DNA of 64,000 nucleotides from AC-32 sp963788215. GTDB taxonomy: Bacteria; Actinomycetota; Thermoleophilia; Gaiellales; Gaiellaceae. The notes beneath the pieces were generated by a model. That model made no database searches. It was not told where the DNA came from and worked only from the letters and a program-made list of their open reading frames with translations. Location of the stretch: positions 124,001-188,000 of the forward strand of contig CAWBFX010000008.1 in the NCBI GenBank assembly GCA_963788215.1, read 5' to 3'. Below, piece by piece: positions 32,450 through 41,029 of the stretch; the first letter of the stretch is position 1, and every line of letters begins with the position of its first letter. The translations under genes and the position numbers were made by a program.

Positions 32450-33765
32450 GCCGGAACCTCCGCGACCGGGCTGTGCGTGTGCTGGTCGACCGGCGCGAAG
32501 ATGCCCTCGAGCGAGGACTCGCCGCCGAAGGGACAGCGGCCCTCGTCGATGTGGCTCTGGAACTCCTCGCGGAACGCGCGCGCGTACTCGAGCACCGGCC
32601 CCGCTGCGAAGTCGCCGAGGGCGCAGAGGCACTTGCCCATCACGCGGTCGGCGACGGACAGGAGCAGGTCGAGCTCCGACTGCTCCGCGTGTCCGTCCTC
32701 GAGCTTCTGCAGGAGCTGCACCATCCAGCGCGTGCCCTCGCGGCACGGCGTGCACTTCCCGCAGGACTCGTGCATGTAGAACTGCGTCGAGCGGAGCGCC
32801 AGCTGCACCATGCAGGCGCGATCGTCGATCACGATCACGGCAGCTGCGCCGAACTGCGACCCGACCTCGGCGACCGAGTTGTAGTCCAAAGGCGTGTCGA
32901 TCAGGTCGGGCGTCATGACCGTCGTCGACGAGCCGCCCGGGATGATCGCCTTGAGCTCGCGGCCGTCGGTGATCCCGCCCCCGAGGTCGTAGACCAACCG
33001 CCGCAGCGGCGTCCCGAGCTCGAGCTCGTAGTTGCCCGGCCGCTCCACGTTTCCGGACAGAGAGAAGACCACCGTCCCCGGCGAGGTCTCCGGCCCGATC
33101 GCGGTGTACCAGGCCGCGCCGTGCTCGATGATCGGCGGCACCGTCGCGATCGTCTGGACGTTGTTGATCAGCGTCGGCGAGCCGTAGAGCCCGCTCACCG
33201 CCGGGAAGGGAGGCCGCGAGCGCGGCTGTCCCCGCTTGCCTTCCAGGGACTCCAGCAGCGCCGACTCCTCGCCGCAGATGTAGGCGCCCGCGCCGCGGTG
33301 CAGGACGATCGTGACGTCGCCGAGCAGGCCCGCCTCGCGCACGTCGGCCAGCGCCGCGCGCATGACCTCGAACACGTCGAGGTACTCGCCGCGAAGGTAG
33401 ATGAAGACGTTCTTCGACTCGATCCCGTGCGCCGTGACGAGGCAGCCCTCGATCAGCCGGTGCGGGTTGCGGAGCATGATCTCGCGGTCCTTGAACGTCC
33501 CGGGCTCCGACTCGTCCGCGTTGACGCAGAGGTAGGTCGGCTTGCCCGTTCCCTTCGCGAGGAAGCTCGCCTTGCGCCCCATCGGGAACCCGGCGCCGCC
33601 GCGGCCGCGCAGGTTCGACGCGATCAGCTCGTCGACGATCGCCTGCGGCTCCATCCCGCGCGCCTTCTCGAGCGCCTTGTAGCCGCCGACCGCCTGGTAC
33701 TCGGAGAGCTTCGTCAGGTCGCGCTCGTCCGCGTGGGCGAGGGTGATCACGTCGACGTCAGCCAC
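32446..33765 (-). CDS. nuoF: NADH-quinone oxidoreductase subunit F
   Basis: The 439-residue NADH- and FMN-binding subunit where electrons enter complex I. The NADH/FMN motif is NLRGRGGAGFPMGRK, with CVNADESEPGTFKDREIM further on. GAYICGEESALLESLEGKRG and the [4Fe-4S] motif ESCGKCTPCREG are present near the C-terminus. GTG 33765 overlaps the end of nuoE by 8 bases. Confidence 0.95.
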   Translation of the reverse strand: MADVDVITLAHADERDLTKLSEYQAVGGYKALEKARGMEPQAIVDELIASNLRGRGGAGFPMGRKASFLAKGTGKPTYLCVNADESEPGTFKDREIMLRNPHRLIEGCLVTAHGIESKNVFIYLRGEYLDVFEVMRAALADVREAGLLGDVTIVLHRGAGAYICGEESALLESLEGKRGQPRSRPPFPAVSGLYGSPTLINNVQTIATVPPIIEHGAAWYTAIGPETSPGTVVFSLSGNVERPGNYELELGTPLRRLVYDLGGGITDGRELKAIIPGGSSTTVMTPDLIDTPLDYNSVAEVGSQFGAAAVIVIDDRACMVQLALRSTQFYMHESCGKCTPCREGTRWMVQLLQKLEDGHAEQSELDLLLSVADRVMGKCLCALGDFAAGPVLEYARAFREEFQSHIDEGRCPFGGESSLEGIFAPVDQHTHSPVAEVPA

Positions 33766-34216
33766 CGCGCACTTCCTCCGCGATCGCGGGGACGTCCTCC
33801 GGCCGCACCGGCTCGCGGTAGCGCCCGTCGACGACGACCACCGGTGCGCGGCCGCAGCCGCCCGCGCACTCGATCGTCCGCAGCGTCACCGCGCCGTCCT
33901 CCGAGGTCTCCCCCGGGTGCACGCCGAGCTCGCGCTCGAACGCCTCCACGACCTGCTGAGCGCCGACGAGGGCGCACGAGAGGTTCGTGCAGACCTCGAC
34001 GACGTGCCGGCCGACGGGCTCGAGGTGGAGCATGTCGTAGAAGGACGCGACCGCCTCGACCTGCGCCGGCGCAAGCTCCAGGGCATCCGCGACCTCGCGC
34101 AGGGCCTCGGGCGGCAGCCAGCCCTCGTGCGCGTCCTGCGCCATCCGCAGCGCAGGCAGGATCGCCGAGCGCCGGTCCGGGTAGTCCGCCAGGACCGCAT
34201 CCAGCTCGAGGGTCAG
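33758..34216 (-). CDS. nuoE: NADH-quinone oxidoreductase subunit E, apparent CTG start
   Basis: A 152-residue thioredoxin-fold subunit with a [2Fe-2S] cluster. The ligands are in VCTNLSC (CX4C) and ECAGGCGRAP (CX3C). The family N-terminus LDAVLADYPDRRSAILPALRMAQDAHEGWL is fully encoded, but no ATG, GTG or TTG precedes it in frame. CTG 34216 overlaps the nuoD stop as CTGA, matching the NTGA junctions elsewhere in the operon. The first canonical codon (ATG 34144) would delete the conserved first helix. Confidence 0.9.
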   Translation of the reverse strand: MTLELDAVLADYPDRRSAILPALRMAQDAHEGWLPPEALREVADALELAPAQVEAVASFYDMLHLEPVGRHVVEVCTNLSCALVGAQQVVEAFERELGVHPGETSEDGAVTLRTIECAGGCGRAPVVVVDGRYREPVRPEDVPAIAEEVRGG

Positions 34217-35484
34217 CGGTCGACCTCCCCCATGACGGTGTCGAGCGAGCCGACGATCGCGATCAGGTCTGCGACGAGCGCTTCCCTCATGCAGGTCGCC
34301 GTCGCCTCGAGCGCAACGAAGGACGGTGCGCGGAACTTGACGCGCCACGGCCGGGGCCCGCCGTCCGAGACGACGTAGCAGCCGAGCTCTCCGCGCGGCG
34401 ACTCGACGGTGACGTAGACCTCGCCCTCGGGCACGCGGTAGCCCTCGGTGACGATCTTGAAGTGGTGGATGAGCGACTCCATCGAGGTGTGCAGCTCCTC
34501 GCGCGGCGGCAGCACGACCTTGCGGTCGTCCGCGATCCACGGCTGGCCCTCCATCCCCTCGAGGCGGTCGAGGCACTGGGCGATGATGCGGGTCGACTCC
34601 CGCATCTCGTCCATGTGGACCTTGTACCGGTCCCACACGTCTCCGTTGAAGTAGACGGGAACGTCGAAGTCGACCTGGTCGTAGGCGAGGTAGGGCTCAG
34701 CGCGCCTCAGGTCCCAGTCGACGCCCGAGCCGCGCAGCACGGGCCCGGACTGGCCGAGCGCGAGCGCGTCCTCCGCCGACAGGAGCCCGATCCCCTTCGT
34801 CCGCTCGAGCCAGATCTCGTTCTGGTCGACGAGCCGCTCGTAGTCGTCGACCGCCTTGGGCATCCAGTCGACGAACTTGCGCGCCTCGGGGAAGAACCCG
34901 CGCGGGATGTCCTCGGCGAGCCCGCCCGCCTGGAAGTAGCGCGTGTGCATGCGCACCCCGGTGACCATCTCGAACAGGTCGAGGATCGAGTCGCGCTCGC
35001 GAAAGCAGTACCAGAACATCGAGATCGCCCCGAGCTCCAGCGCGGCGGTCGCCAGCCAGACGAGGTGCGAGTGGATGCGGTTCAGCTCCGCGAGGCACAT
35101 CCGCATCCAGGTCGCCTTCTCGGGGACCTCGAGCTCGAGCAGCTTCTCGATCGCGAGGACGAAGACGAGCTCGTTGTTCTGGAAGGAGAGGTAGTCGATC
35201 CGCTCGGGGTAGGTGATCGCCTTCCACCAGGTCTTCGCCTCCATGTTCTTCTCGAAGCCCGTGTGGAGGTACCCGATGACCGCCTCGAGGCCGACGACGT
35301 CCTCGCCGTGCAGGTCGATGATCAGACGCAGCACGCCGTGGGTGGAGGGATGGTTCGGCCCGAAGTTGACCTGCAGCAGGTCTTCGGAGCTCCGCAGCTC
35401 CTCCGGGATCACGAGCAGGGTCGGCGTCGGCGAGGGGATGCGAGTGCCCTCGTAGATCCTCGGCTTCTCGGGCGCGACGGCCAC
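34213..35484 (-). CDS. nuoD: NADH-quinone oxidoreductase subunit D
   Basis: A 423-residue subunit related to NiFe-hydrogenase large subunits that forms the quinone pocket with NuoB. Conserved segments include NFGPNHPSTHGVLRLIIDL, GYLHTGFEKNMEAKTW, RIDYLSFQNNELVF and the C-terminal ESPRGELGCYVVSDGG...RVKFRAPSF. GTG 35484 shares one base with the nuoC stop (TAGTG). As expected for NuoD, the hydrogenase metal-ligand cysteines are absent. Confidence 0.95.
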   Translation of the reverse strand: MAVAPEKPRIYEGTRIPSPTPTLLVIPEELRSSEDLLQVNFGPNHPSTHGVLRLIIDLHGEDVVGLEAVIGYLHTGFEKNMEAKTWWKAITYPERIDYLSFQNNELVFVLAIEKLLELEVPEKATWMRMCLAELNRIHSHLVWLATAALELGAISMFWYCFRERDSILDLFEMVTGVRMHTRYFQAGGLAEDIPRGFFPEARKFVDWMPKAVDDYERLVDQNEIWLERTKGIGLLSAEDALALGQSGPVLRGSGVDWDLRRAEPYLAYDQVDFDVPVYFNGDVWDRYKVHMDEMRESTRIIAQCLDRLEGMEGQPWIADDRKVVLPPREELHTSMESLIHHFKIVTEGYRVPEGEVYVTVESPRGELGCYVVSDGGPRPWRVKFRAPSFVALEATATCMREALVADLIAIVGSLDTVMGEVDR

Positions 35485-36020
35485 TATTCCTCGCCCGAGA
35501 ACCGGACCGGCTCGCCGCCGATCGGGTAGTCCTTGCGCAGCGGGTGGCCCTCCCAGTCGTCCTCCATCAGGATCCGCCGGAGGTTCGGGTGGCCCACGAT
35601 CCGGATGCCCATCATGTCCCAGGCCTCGCGCTCGTGCCAATCGGCGGTCGGCCAGATCTCCACGACGCTCGGGACGGGCTCGTCCTCGTCGAGCCAGGCC
35701 TGGACGCGGACGCGCCCGCCGCCGGGGATGCGGAGGAGGTGGTAGTTCATCGCGAACCGCTTCGGCTTCGGCTCGGGCAGCCTCGCCAGGCCCTGCGAAC
35801 CGGGCCGGTTGAGGTCGCGGCCTCCGTCGTTTCCGATGTAGCCGGCGACACCGCGCTCACCCCAGCCGAGGTAGTCCGTCGCTGCGATGTCTGCCAGGAA
35901 GTTGAAGCCTTCGGCGTCGCGCAGGTGCGTGCAGACCTCGAGGAGCCGAGCCGGGTGATCGACCACCAGCGTCGTCTCGCCGTGAGCCTCGATCGTGGAG
36001 ACGAGACCTGGGACCTTCAG
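35484..36020 (-). CDS. nuoC: NADH-quinone oxidoreductase subunit C, apparent CTG start
   Basis: A 178-residue peripheral-arm subunit. Family features are GFNFLADIAATDYLGW, FAMNYHLLRIPGGGRVRV and REAWDMMGIRIVGHPNLRRILMEDDWEGHPLRKDYP. CTG 36020 overlaps the nuoB stop as CTGA and gives a complete N-terminal strand (GETTLVV). GTG 35966 is the first canonical in-frame start but would remove that strand. It is the second gene in this operon where the overlap rule points to CTG. Confidence 0.9.
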   Translation of the reverse strand: MKVPGLVSTIEAHGETTLVVDHPARLLEVCTHLRDAEGFNFLADIAATDYLGWGERGVAGYIGNDGGRDLNRPGSQGLARLPEPKPKRFAMNYHLLRIPGGGRVRVQAWLDEDEPVPSVVEIWPTADWHEREAWDMMGIRIVGHPNLRRILMEDDWEGHPLRKDYPIGGEPVRFSGEE

Positions 36021-36583
36021 GACGCGACCCCGCGGATCTCGTACGCGGGCGGGATGCCTGCCTTGATCTTCTCCTGGAGCCGGACGATCCCCTCGACGAG
36101 CGCCTCCGGCCGCGGGGGGCAGCCGGGCACGTGAATGTCGACCGCGACGATCTTGTCCACGCCCTGCAGCACCGAGTAGTTGTTGAACATCCCGCCCGAG
36201 CTCGCGCAGGCGCCCATCGCGATCACCCACTTCGGCTCGAGCATCTGGTCGTAGATCTGCCGCAGCGGCGCGGCCATCTTGTGCGCGACGCGGCCGGAGA
36301 CGATCAGCAGATCGGCCTGGCGCGGCGAGGAGCGGAAGACCTCGGCGCCGAAGCGGGCGACGTCGTAGCGCGCGGAGACGATCGACATCATCTCGATCGC
36401 GCAGCACGCGAGCCCGAACGTGTCCGGCCAGATCGAGCTGCCCTGCGCCCAGGCGACGGCCTTCTCGACGGTCGACAGGCCGAGCTGCGACTCGAGGTCG
36501 CCTAGCTCGGTCTCGAAGACGCCCGGCCCCTTGCCCTGCCAGAGGACGCGCTCGGACTTCAGCCCGTAGTCCCTCAGTGCCAT
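36017..36583 (-). CDS. nuoB: NADH-quinone oxidoreductase subunit B
   Basis: A 188-residue subunit holding the terminal [4Fe-4S] cluster N2. The ligands are the tandem cysteines in GLACCAIEMM, Cys in MGACASSGGMF and Cys in HVPGCPPRPEAL. It has SSPRQADLLIVSGRV typical of the family. ATG 36583 overlaps the end of nuoA by 10 bases. Confidence 0.95.
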   Translation of the reverse strand: MALRDYGLKSERVLWQGKGPGVFETELGDLESQLGLSTVEKAVAWAQGSSIWPDTFGLACCAIEMMSIVSARYDVARFGAEVFRSSPRQADLLIVSGRVAHKMAAPLRQIYDQMLEPKWVIAMGACASSGGMFNNYSVLQGVDKIVAVDIHVPGCPPRPEALVEGIVRLQEKIKAGIPPAYEIRGVAS

Positions 36584-36936
36584 TCGAGCGCCCCCTTTCG
36601 CCAGATGTAGATGTAGGCGACGCCGAGGATCACCAGGAAGAACAGGAACTCGACGAAGCCGAACCACGCGAGGCTGTGGAGGATCACGGCCAGCGGATAG
36701 AGGAAGACGATCTCGATGTCGAAGACGATGAAGAGCATCGCCGTCAGGTAGAAGCTGATCGTGAAGCGGCTCTGGTGCGGCGGGCCCGTCGAGACGCCGG
36801 ATTCGAACGGGATCGTGCGGGCGCGCGTCCGCCGCCGTGGCCGGGTCGCGAAGGCGAACGACATCGCGATCATCGAAGCCGGAATCGCGAGCGCGAACAG
36901 CGCGTAGATGAGGAAGGCCAACCAGCTGTTGAGCAC
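36574..36936 (-). CDS. nuoA: NADH-quinone oxidoreductase subunit A
   Basis: First gene of the nuo operon: a 120-residue three-helix subunit with the conserved IPFESGVSTG loop and MLFIVFDIEIVFLYPLAV. GTG 36936 has GGAGG 6 bases upstream, so unlike many first genes here it has a true leader. A TAGCGT hexamer further up (plus 36964-36969, minus-strand reading) could be the -10 element; the -35 region is weak. The gene is divergent from the Fe-S carrier gene. Confidence 0.95.
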   Translation of the reverse strand: MLNSWLAFLIYALFALAIPASMIAMSFAFATRPRRRTRARTIPFESGVSTGPPHQSRFTISFYLTAMLFIVFDIEIVFLYPLAVILHSLAWFGFVEFLFFLVILGVAYIYIWRKGALEWH

Positions 36937-37079
36937 GTATGTCCTCCGCCTCGACCGCGCCGGACGCTAGCAAAGCGCGGACACTCACGAGCGGGGAGGA
37001 AAACGGCTCAACCAAGCGTGAGACAGGTGTTACAAGCTCACCCTCCCAGCGGGGGATTCGGATGGTCGGAGCACGTTGC

Positions 37080-37085
37080 TACGAT
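37080..37085 (+). promoter_or_regulatory. -10 element of the Fe-S carrier transcript
   Basis: TACGAT lies 8 bases before ATG 37094, with no Shine-Dalgarno. It is in the 157-base divergent spacer shared with nuoA. Confidence 0.5.
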
Positions 37086-37093
37086 GCGGTTCG

Positions 37094-37495
37094 ATGGCGA
37101 CCGTCGAGCCCACCACGCTGATCTCGCTGACCGAGTCTGCCGCGGTCAAGATCAGGGACCTGATGGCCGAGGAGCCTGCGGGTGAGGCCGAGGTCCTCCG
37201 CATCGCCGTGCAGGGCGGCGGCTGCTCCGGCTTCCAGTACGCGCTCGGCTTCGACCGTGGGCCCCAGGACGGCGACCACGAGCTCGCGAGCCACGGGATC
37301 TCGGTCGTCGTCGACCCGTTCAGCGCGCCGTACATCGCCGGCACGGAGATCGACTGGGTCGAAGGCCTGCAGGCGGGCTTCGCGATCAACAACCCGAACG
37401 TCTCCGCCTCGTGCGGCTGCGGCCACTCCTTCCAGGTGGAAGAGGGCGAGGCGCCGGACGGCGCCGCGGGCTGCGGCACCGGTTGCGGGCACTAA
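37094..37495 (+). CDS. A-type iron-sulfur cluster carrier (ErpA/IscA/HesB)
   Basis: A 134-residue A-type carrier that delivers Fe-S clusters to target proteins. The three conserved cysteines lie in VQGGGCSGFQYALGF and the SASCGCGHSF motif. A C-terminal extension ends CGTGCGH, adding two cysteines. ATG 37094 follows TACGAT by 8 bases, and the in-frame ATG upstream at 37076 overlaps that hexamer. Its position opposite nuoA is fitting because complex I is a major Fe-S client. Confidence 0.9.
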   Translation: MATVEPTTLISLTESAAVKIRDLMAEEPAGEAEVLRIAVQGGGCSGFQYALGFDRGPQDGDHELASHGISVVVDPFSAPYIAGTEIDWVEGLQAGFAINNPNVSASCGCGHSFQVEEGEAPDGAAGCGTGCGH

Positions 37496-37507
37496 GCTGT
37501 TGGCGCC

Positions 37508-38518
37508 GTGAGCGCTGACGGCGTCGTCGACATAACCATCCTCGGAGCCGGCCCTGTCGGGCTCTCGGCCGCGTACTACGCGGGCCACCGCGACGCGTCG
37601 GTCCGGATCGTCGAGAGCCTCGAGCAGCTCGGCGGCCAGGTCGCTGCGGTCTATCCGGAGAAGCACGTCTACGACGTCGCCGGGCATCCGAAGATCCAGG
37701 GGACGAAGCTCGTCGACCTCTGTGCCGAGCAGGGTCTGCAGTACGGCGCCGAGGTGCGGCTGGGCGAGGAGGTGCAGACCCTCGAGCGCGTGAGCCAGGA
37801 CGGCGAGGAGCTGCTGGCGGTCGGCACCGACAAGGGCGGCCCGTACCTCTCGCGCGCGCTGATCATCACCGCCGGCCACGGCGCGTTCGAACCGCGCAAG
37901 CTAGGGGTCGAGGGGATCGACGAGTGGGAGGGCAAGGGCCTGCACTACTTCGTCCGCGAGAAGGCCGTGTTCGCCGAGAAGACCTGCGTGATCGTGGGCG
38001 GCGGCGACTCGGCGCTCGACTGGACCCTCGGCCTGCAGGACACGGCCAAGCACCCGATCGCGCTGGTTCACCGCCGCGACGCCTTCCGGGCACTCGAGAC
38101 CTCGGTCAACGACGCCCGCGCGCTCGAAGGCGAGGGCCGCGTCCGGATCCTGACGCCCTGCGAGGTACGCGACGTCCAGGGTGACGGCTGGATCGAGTCG
38201 GTCACGATCGAGAACACGAAGACCGGCGAGAGCGAGCAGGTGCCGTGCCAGGCGCTGATCACGCTCCTCGGCTTCCACTCGCACCTCGGCGCGATCGCCG
38301 AGTGGGGCCTCGAGCTCGAAGGCAAGCGCCAGATCAGGATCGACCCGATGACGTGCCGGACGACGCTGCCGGGCGTCTACGCCGCCGGGGACGTCGCCGG
38401 CTACCCCGGCAAGATCACGCTGATCACGATCGGCATGGGAGAGGCCGCGATCGCCGCGAACAACGCGGTGGCCGAGATCCGCGGCGAGAAGGTCCAGCCG
38501 AAGTACTCGACCGACTAG
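37508..38518 (+). CDS. ferredoxin--NADP+ reductase, YumC/thioredoxin-reductase-like type
   Basis: A 336-residue FAD- and NADPH-binding flavoprotein. The FAD motif is ILGAGPVGLSAAYYAG (residues 10-25), and the NADPH motif is VIVGGGDSALDW with the phosphate-binding VHRRDAFRA. The C-terminal FAD motif is GVYAAGDVAGYPGK. The redox-active CxxC of thioredoxin reductases is absent, which with the length points to the YumC-type FNR. A TAAGCT hexamer overlapping the previous stop is 9 bases before GTG 37508, so it may have its own leaderless promoter. Confidence 0.85.
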   Translation: MSADGVVDITILGAGPVGLSAAYYAGHRDASVRIVESLEQLGGQVAAVYPEKHVYDVAGHPKIQGTKLVDLCAEQGLQYGAEVRLGEEVQTLERVSQDGEELLAVGTDKGGPYLSRALIITAGHGAFEPRKLGVEGIDEWEGKGLHYFVREKAVFAEKTCVIVGGGDSALDWTLGLQDTAKHPIALVHRRDAFRALETSVNDARALEGEGRVRILTPCEVRDVQGDGWIESVTIENTKTGESEQVPCQALITLLGFHSHLGAIAEWGLELEGKRQIRIDPMTCRTTLPGVYAAGDVAGYPGKITLITIGMGEAAIAANNAVAEIRGEKVQPKYSTD

Positions 38519-38569
38519 CGGCCCCGTTCGGGGGTCGTCCGTCCGGGACTGCGAGCCGATGTCGGTTAG

Positions 38570-38767
38570 ATGGCATCGCTCCGCGTCGAGTGCCTCCGTT
38601 GCGGCGAAGTCCGCGCTCTTCAGACGGAGGAAGACCGACGCCTCGACGCAGGGGAGTGCCCGCGCTGCACCTACGTCGGCTGGGCCACCTGCGAGGACGT
38701 GACCGAGGGCACTCGCCAGGCCCTGCGCGAGCGCCCGCTCGAGCGCCGCCGGCTCCGCATGGCCTGA
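38570..38767 (+). CDS. small zinc-ribbon protein
   Basis: A 65-residue protein with two CxxC knuckles, CLRC at residues 8-11 and CPRC at about 30-33, and another Cys at about 41. The rest is charged, with an Arg-rich C-terminus. This is a typical rubredoxin-like or zinc-ribbon arrangement that could bind zinc and nucleic acid or protein. It sits between the reductase and fumarase genes. No specific function is recognised. Confidence 0.65.
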   Translation: MASLRVECLRCGEVRALQTEEDRRLDAGECPRCTYVGWATCEDVTEGTRQALRERPLERRRLRMA

Positions 38768-38768
38768 G

Positions 38769-38774
38769 TAGACT
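38769..38774 (+). promoter_or_regulatory. -10 element of the fumarase transcript
   Basis: TAGACT lies 7 bases before GTG 38782. It overlaps the stop of the preceding small gene; no Shine-Dalgarno is present. Confidence 0.5.
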
Positions 38775-38781
38775 CGGTTTC

Positions 38782-40111
38782 GTGGCGAGCACGGAGCAGC
38801 GCGAGCTGTGGGGCGCGGAGACGCGCAAGGCCGTCGAGAACTTTCCGGTCAGCGGCGAGCCGATCCCGGCGGCCGTCGCGCGCTGGCTCGGGCGGATCAA
38901 GGCCGCCGCGGCCCGCGTGAACGCGGACCTCGAGCTCCTCGACGCGGACAAGGCCGAGCGCATCGCCGCCGCCGGCGACCGCATCGCCAACGGGCGAGCT
39001 CGACGACCAGTTCCCGATCGACGTCTTCCAGACCGGCTCGGGCACCTCGTCGAACATGAACGCGAACGAGGTGATCGCAGCCCTGGCCGGCGACGACGTC
39101 CACGCGAACGACGACGTGAACATGGGCCAGTCCTCGAACGACGTCTTCCCTTCCGCGGTCCACCTGGCCGCGCTCGGCGAGATCTCCTCCGAGCTGCTGC
39201 CGGCCCTCGAGCAGCTGGCGGCGTCGCTCGAGACGAAGGCCCGGGAGTTCGACGACGTGGTCAAGTCGGGCCGCACGCACTGGATGGACGCCGTCCCGGT
39301 CACGCTCGGCCAGGAGTTCGGCGGGTACGCCGCGCAAGTCCGGCAAGGCGTCGAGCGCGTCCGCGATGCGCTCCCGCGGCTCGGTCGGATCCCGCTCGGC
39401 GGGACCGCGACCGGCACCGGGCTGAACACGCATCCCGAGTTCGCGGAGCGAGTCCGCGCCCGCCTTCAGGAGGACACCGGGCTCGAGATCTCCGCGCCTG
39501 CAGATCCCTTCGAGTCGCAGGCCGCGCGCGACGGGCTCGTGGAAGCCTCCGGCGCGCTGAAGACGGTCGCCGTCTCGCTGACGAAGATCGCCAACGACAT
39601 CCGCTTCATGGGCTCGGGCCCGAGGGCCGGTCTCGCCGAGATCGCCCTTCCCGAGCTCCAGAAGGGCAGCTCGATCATGCCCGGCAAGGTGAACCCCGTC
39701 ATGCCCGAGGTCGTGACGCAGGTTGCCGCGCAGGTGATCGGCAACGACGCCGCGATCACCGTGGGCGGGATGCAGGGGCACTTCGAGCTGAACGTCTTCG
39801 TGCCGCTGCTCGCCCGGAACCTGCTCGACTCGATCCGGCTGCTCGCGAGCGCGTCGCGGCTCTTCGCCGAGAAGTGCGTCGACGGGATCGAGGCGAACCG
39901 GGAGACCTGCGAGCACTACGCCGAGCTGACCCTGTCCGCGGCGACCGCGCTCAACCCGTACATCGGCTACGACAAGGCGACCGAGATCGTCAAGGAAGCT
40001 GCAAGCTCAGGGAAGTCGCTGCGCGAGGTCGCGCGCGAGCAGGGTGTCGAGGAGTCCGTTCTCGACGAGGCGCTCGACTACCGCAAGATGGCGAAGCCGC
40101 ACGACGCCTAG
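38782..40111 (+). CDS. fumC: class II fumarate hydratase (one frame break)
   Basis: TCA-cycle fumarase interconverting fumarate and malate. Segments are ENFPVSGEPIP, then after the break VFQTGSGTSSNMNANEVIA, NMGQSSNDVFPSAVHLAAL, KSGRTHWMDAVPVTLGQEF and the catalytic loop GSSIMPGKVNPVMPEV. The frame from GTG 38782 fails at AACGGGCGAG (38992-38994). Removing one G restores NGELDDQFPID and the full-length enzyme of about 442 residues. The gene is annotated as functional in the organism because everything else is highly conserved. Confidence 0.9.
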
Positions 40112-40170
40112 CCTGGCCACCTGAACGAGTGATGTAGAGGATCCGCCGCTTCGCCGACGCCTGTCGGGAG

Positions 40171-40932
40171 GTGAAGCGGCCCACACTTCTCCTGGCTACC
40201 TGTGTAGCCGTACTCGCTATCGCGGCTCCCGCGAGCGCGGTCCAGTTCGGCCAGCCCGACGGCAACGCGCACCCGCAGGTCGGGCTCGTGCTCTTCTACG
40301 ACGCCGCCGGGCACCCTCTCTCCCGCTGCACCGGGACTCTGCTTTCGCCGACGGCGCTCCTGACCGCCGGCCACTGCACCTACGGGATGGCTTCGGCGCA
40401 GGTCTGGTTCTCCCCCGGCCCGATCACCGCCGCGAGCGGTTACCCGTTCACTGGCGGCGCCTCGTTCGGGCGGCCGTACACGCATCCGCTCTTCGACAAC
40501 TTCGCGGCGTCCCCGGCGAACTACGACCTCGGCGTCGTCGTCCTCGACACGCCGCAGCCGGGCCCGTACGCCTCGCTCGCTCCCGTCGGGACGCTGAGCA
40601 AGAACGACCGGCTCGATCTCGTGGGGTACGGCCTGCAGGACGCGCTGCCGCCGACGATCACGGCCGAGCGGACACGCTACGCCGGCCAGGCGAAGGTCAC
40701 GAACCTCGTCAACTCGCACACGGACGGCTTCAACGTCCAGATCAGCGCCAGCCCGGGCACCGGCGGCGCGGTCTGCTACGGCGACTCGGGCGGCCCCGAC
40801 TTCCTCGCCGGCACGCTCCAGATCACGGCGGTCAACTCGTTCGTGCAGAGCAAGTTCTGCATGGGCGCGGCCTTCTCGTACCGCGTCGATACCGCCGATT
40901 CGCGGGCCTTCATCGGCCACTTCCTGCACTAG
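40171..40932 (+). CDS. secreted trypsin-like serine protease (S1)
   Basis: A 253-residue chymotrypsin-fold protease with a signal peptide ending about ASA (residue 23). The catalytic triad is His68 in TAGHC, Asp119 in NYDLGVVVL and Ser206 in GDSGGP. Cysteines at 53/69 and in the C-terminal half could form disulfides. There is no obvious long propeptide or membrane anchor. The GTG start is the only one giving a complete signal peptide. It opens a run of genes mostly encoding exported proteins. Confidence 0.85.
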   Translation: MKRPTLLLATCVAVLAIAAPASAVQFGQPDGNAHPQVGLVLFYDAAGHPLSRCTGTLLSPTALLTAGHCTYGMASAQVWFSPGPITAASGYPFTGGASFGRPYTHPLFDNFAASPANYDLGVVVLDTPQPGPYASLAPVGTLSKNDRLDLVGYGLQDALPPTITAERTRYAGQAKVTNLVNSHTDGFNVQISASPGTGGAVCYGDSGGPDFLAGTLQITAVNSFVQSKFCMGAAFSYRVDTADSRAFIGHFLH

Positions 40933-41029
40933 CGCGAACCCGCCGCATATTCCGCGGCATATTTGGCAATATCGGCCTCCGATACGGGCGGCCTGCCAGG
41001 GGACGCCCAGGTGAGGAAAGGGGGAAAGC

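Noticed and set aside
32473..35529. A 1018-codon open frame antisense to nuoD-nuoF
   Set aside because: It mirrors highly conserved complex I genes, has an Arg/Asp/Val-rich composition typical of antisense shadows in GC-rich DNA, and shows no family motif. Other long antisense frames (for example 32-1492 minus and 41775-43040 minus) were dropped for the same reason.
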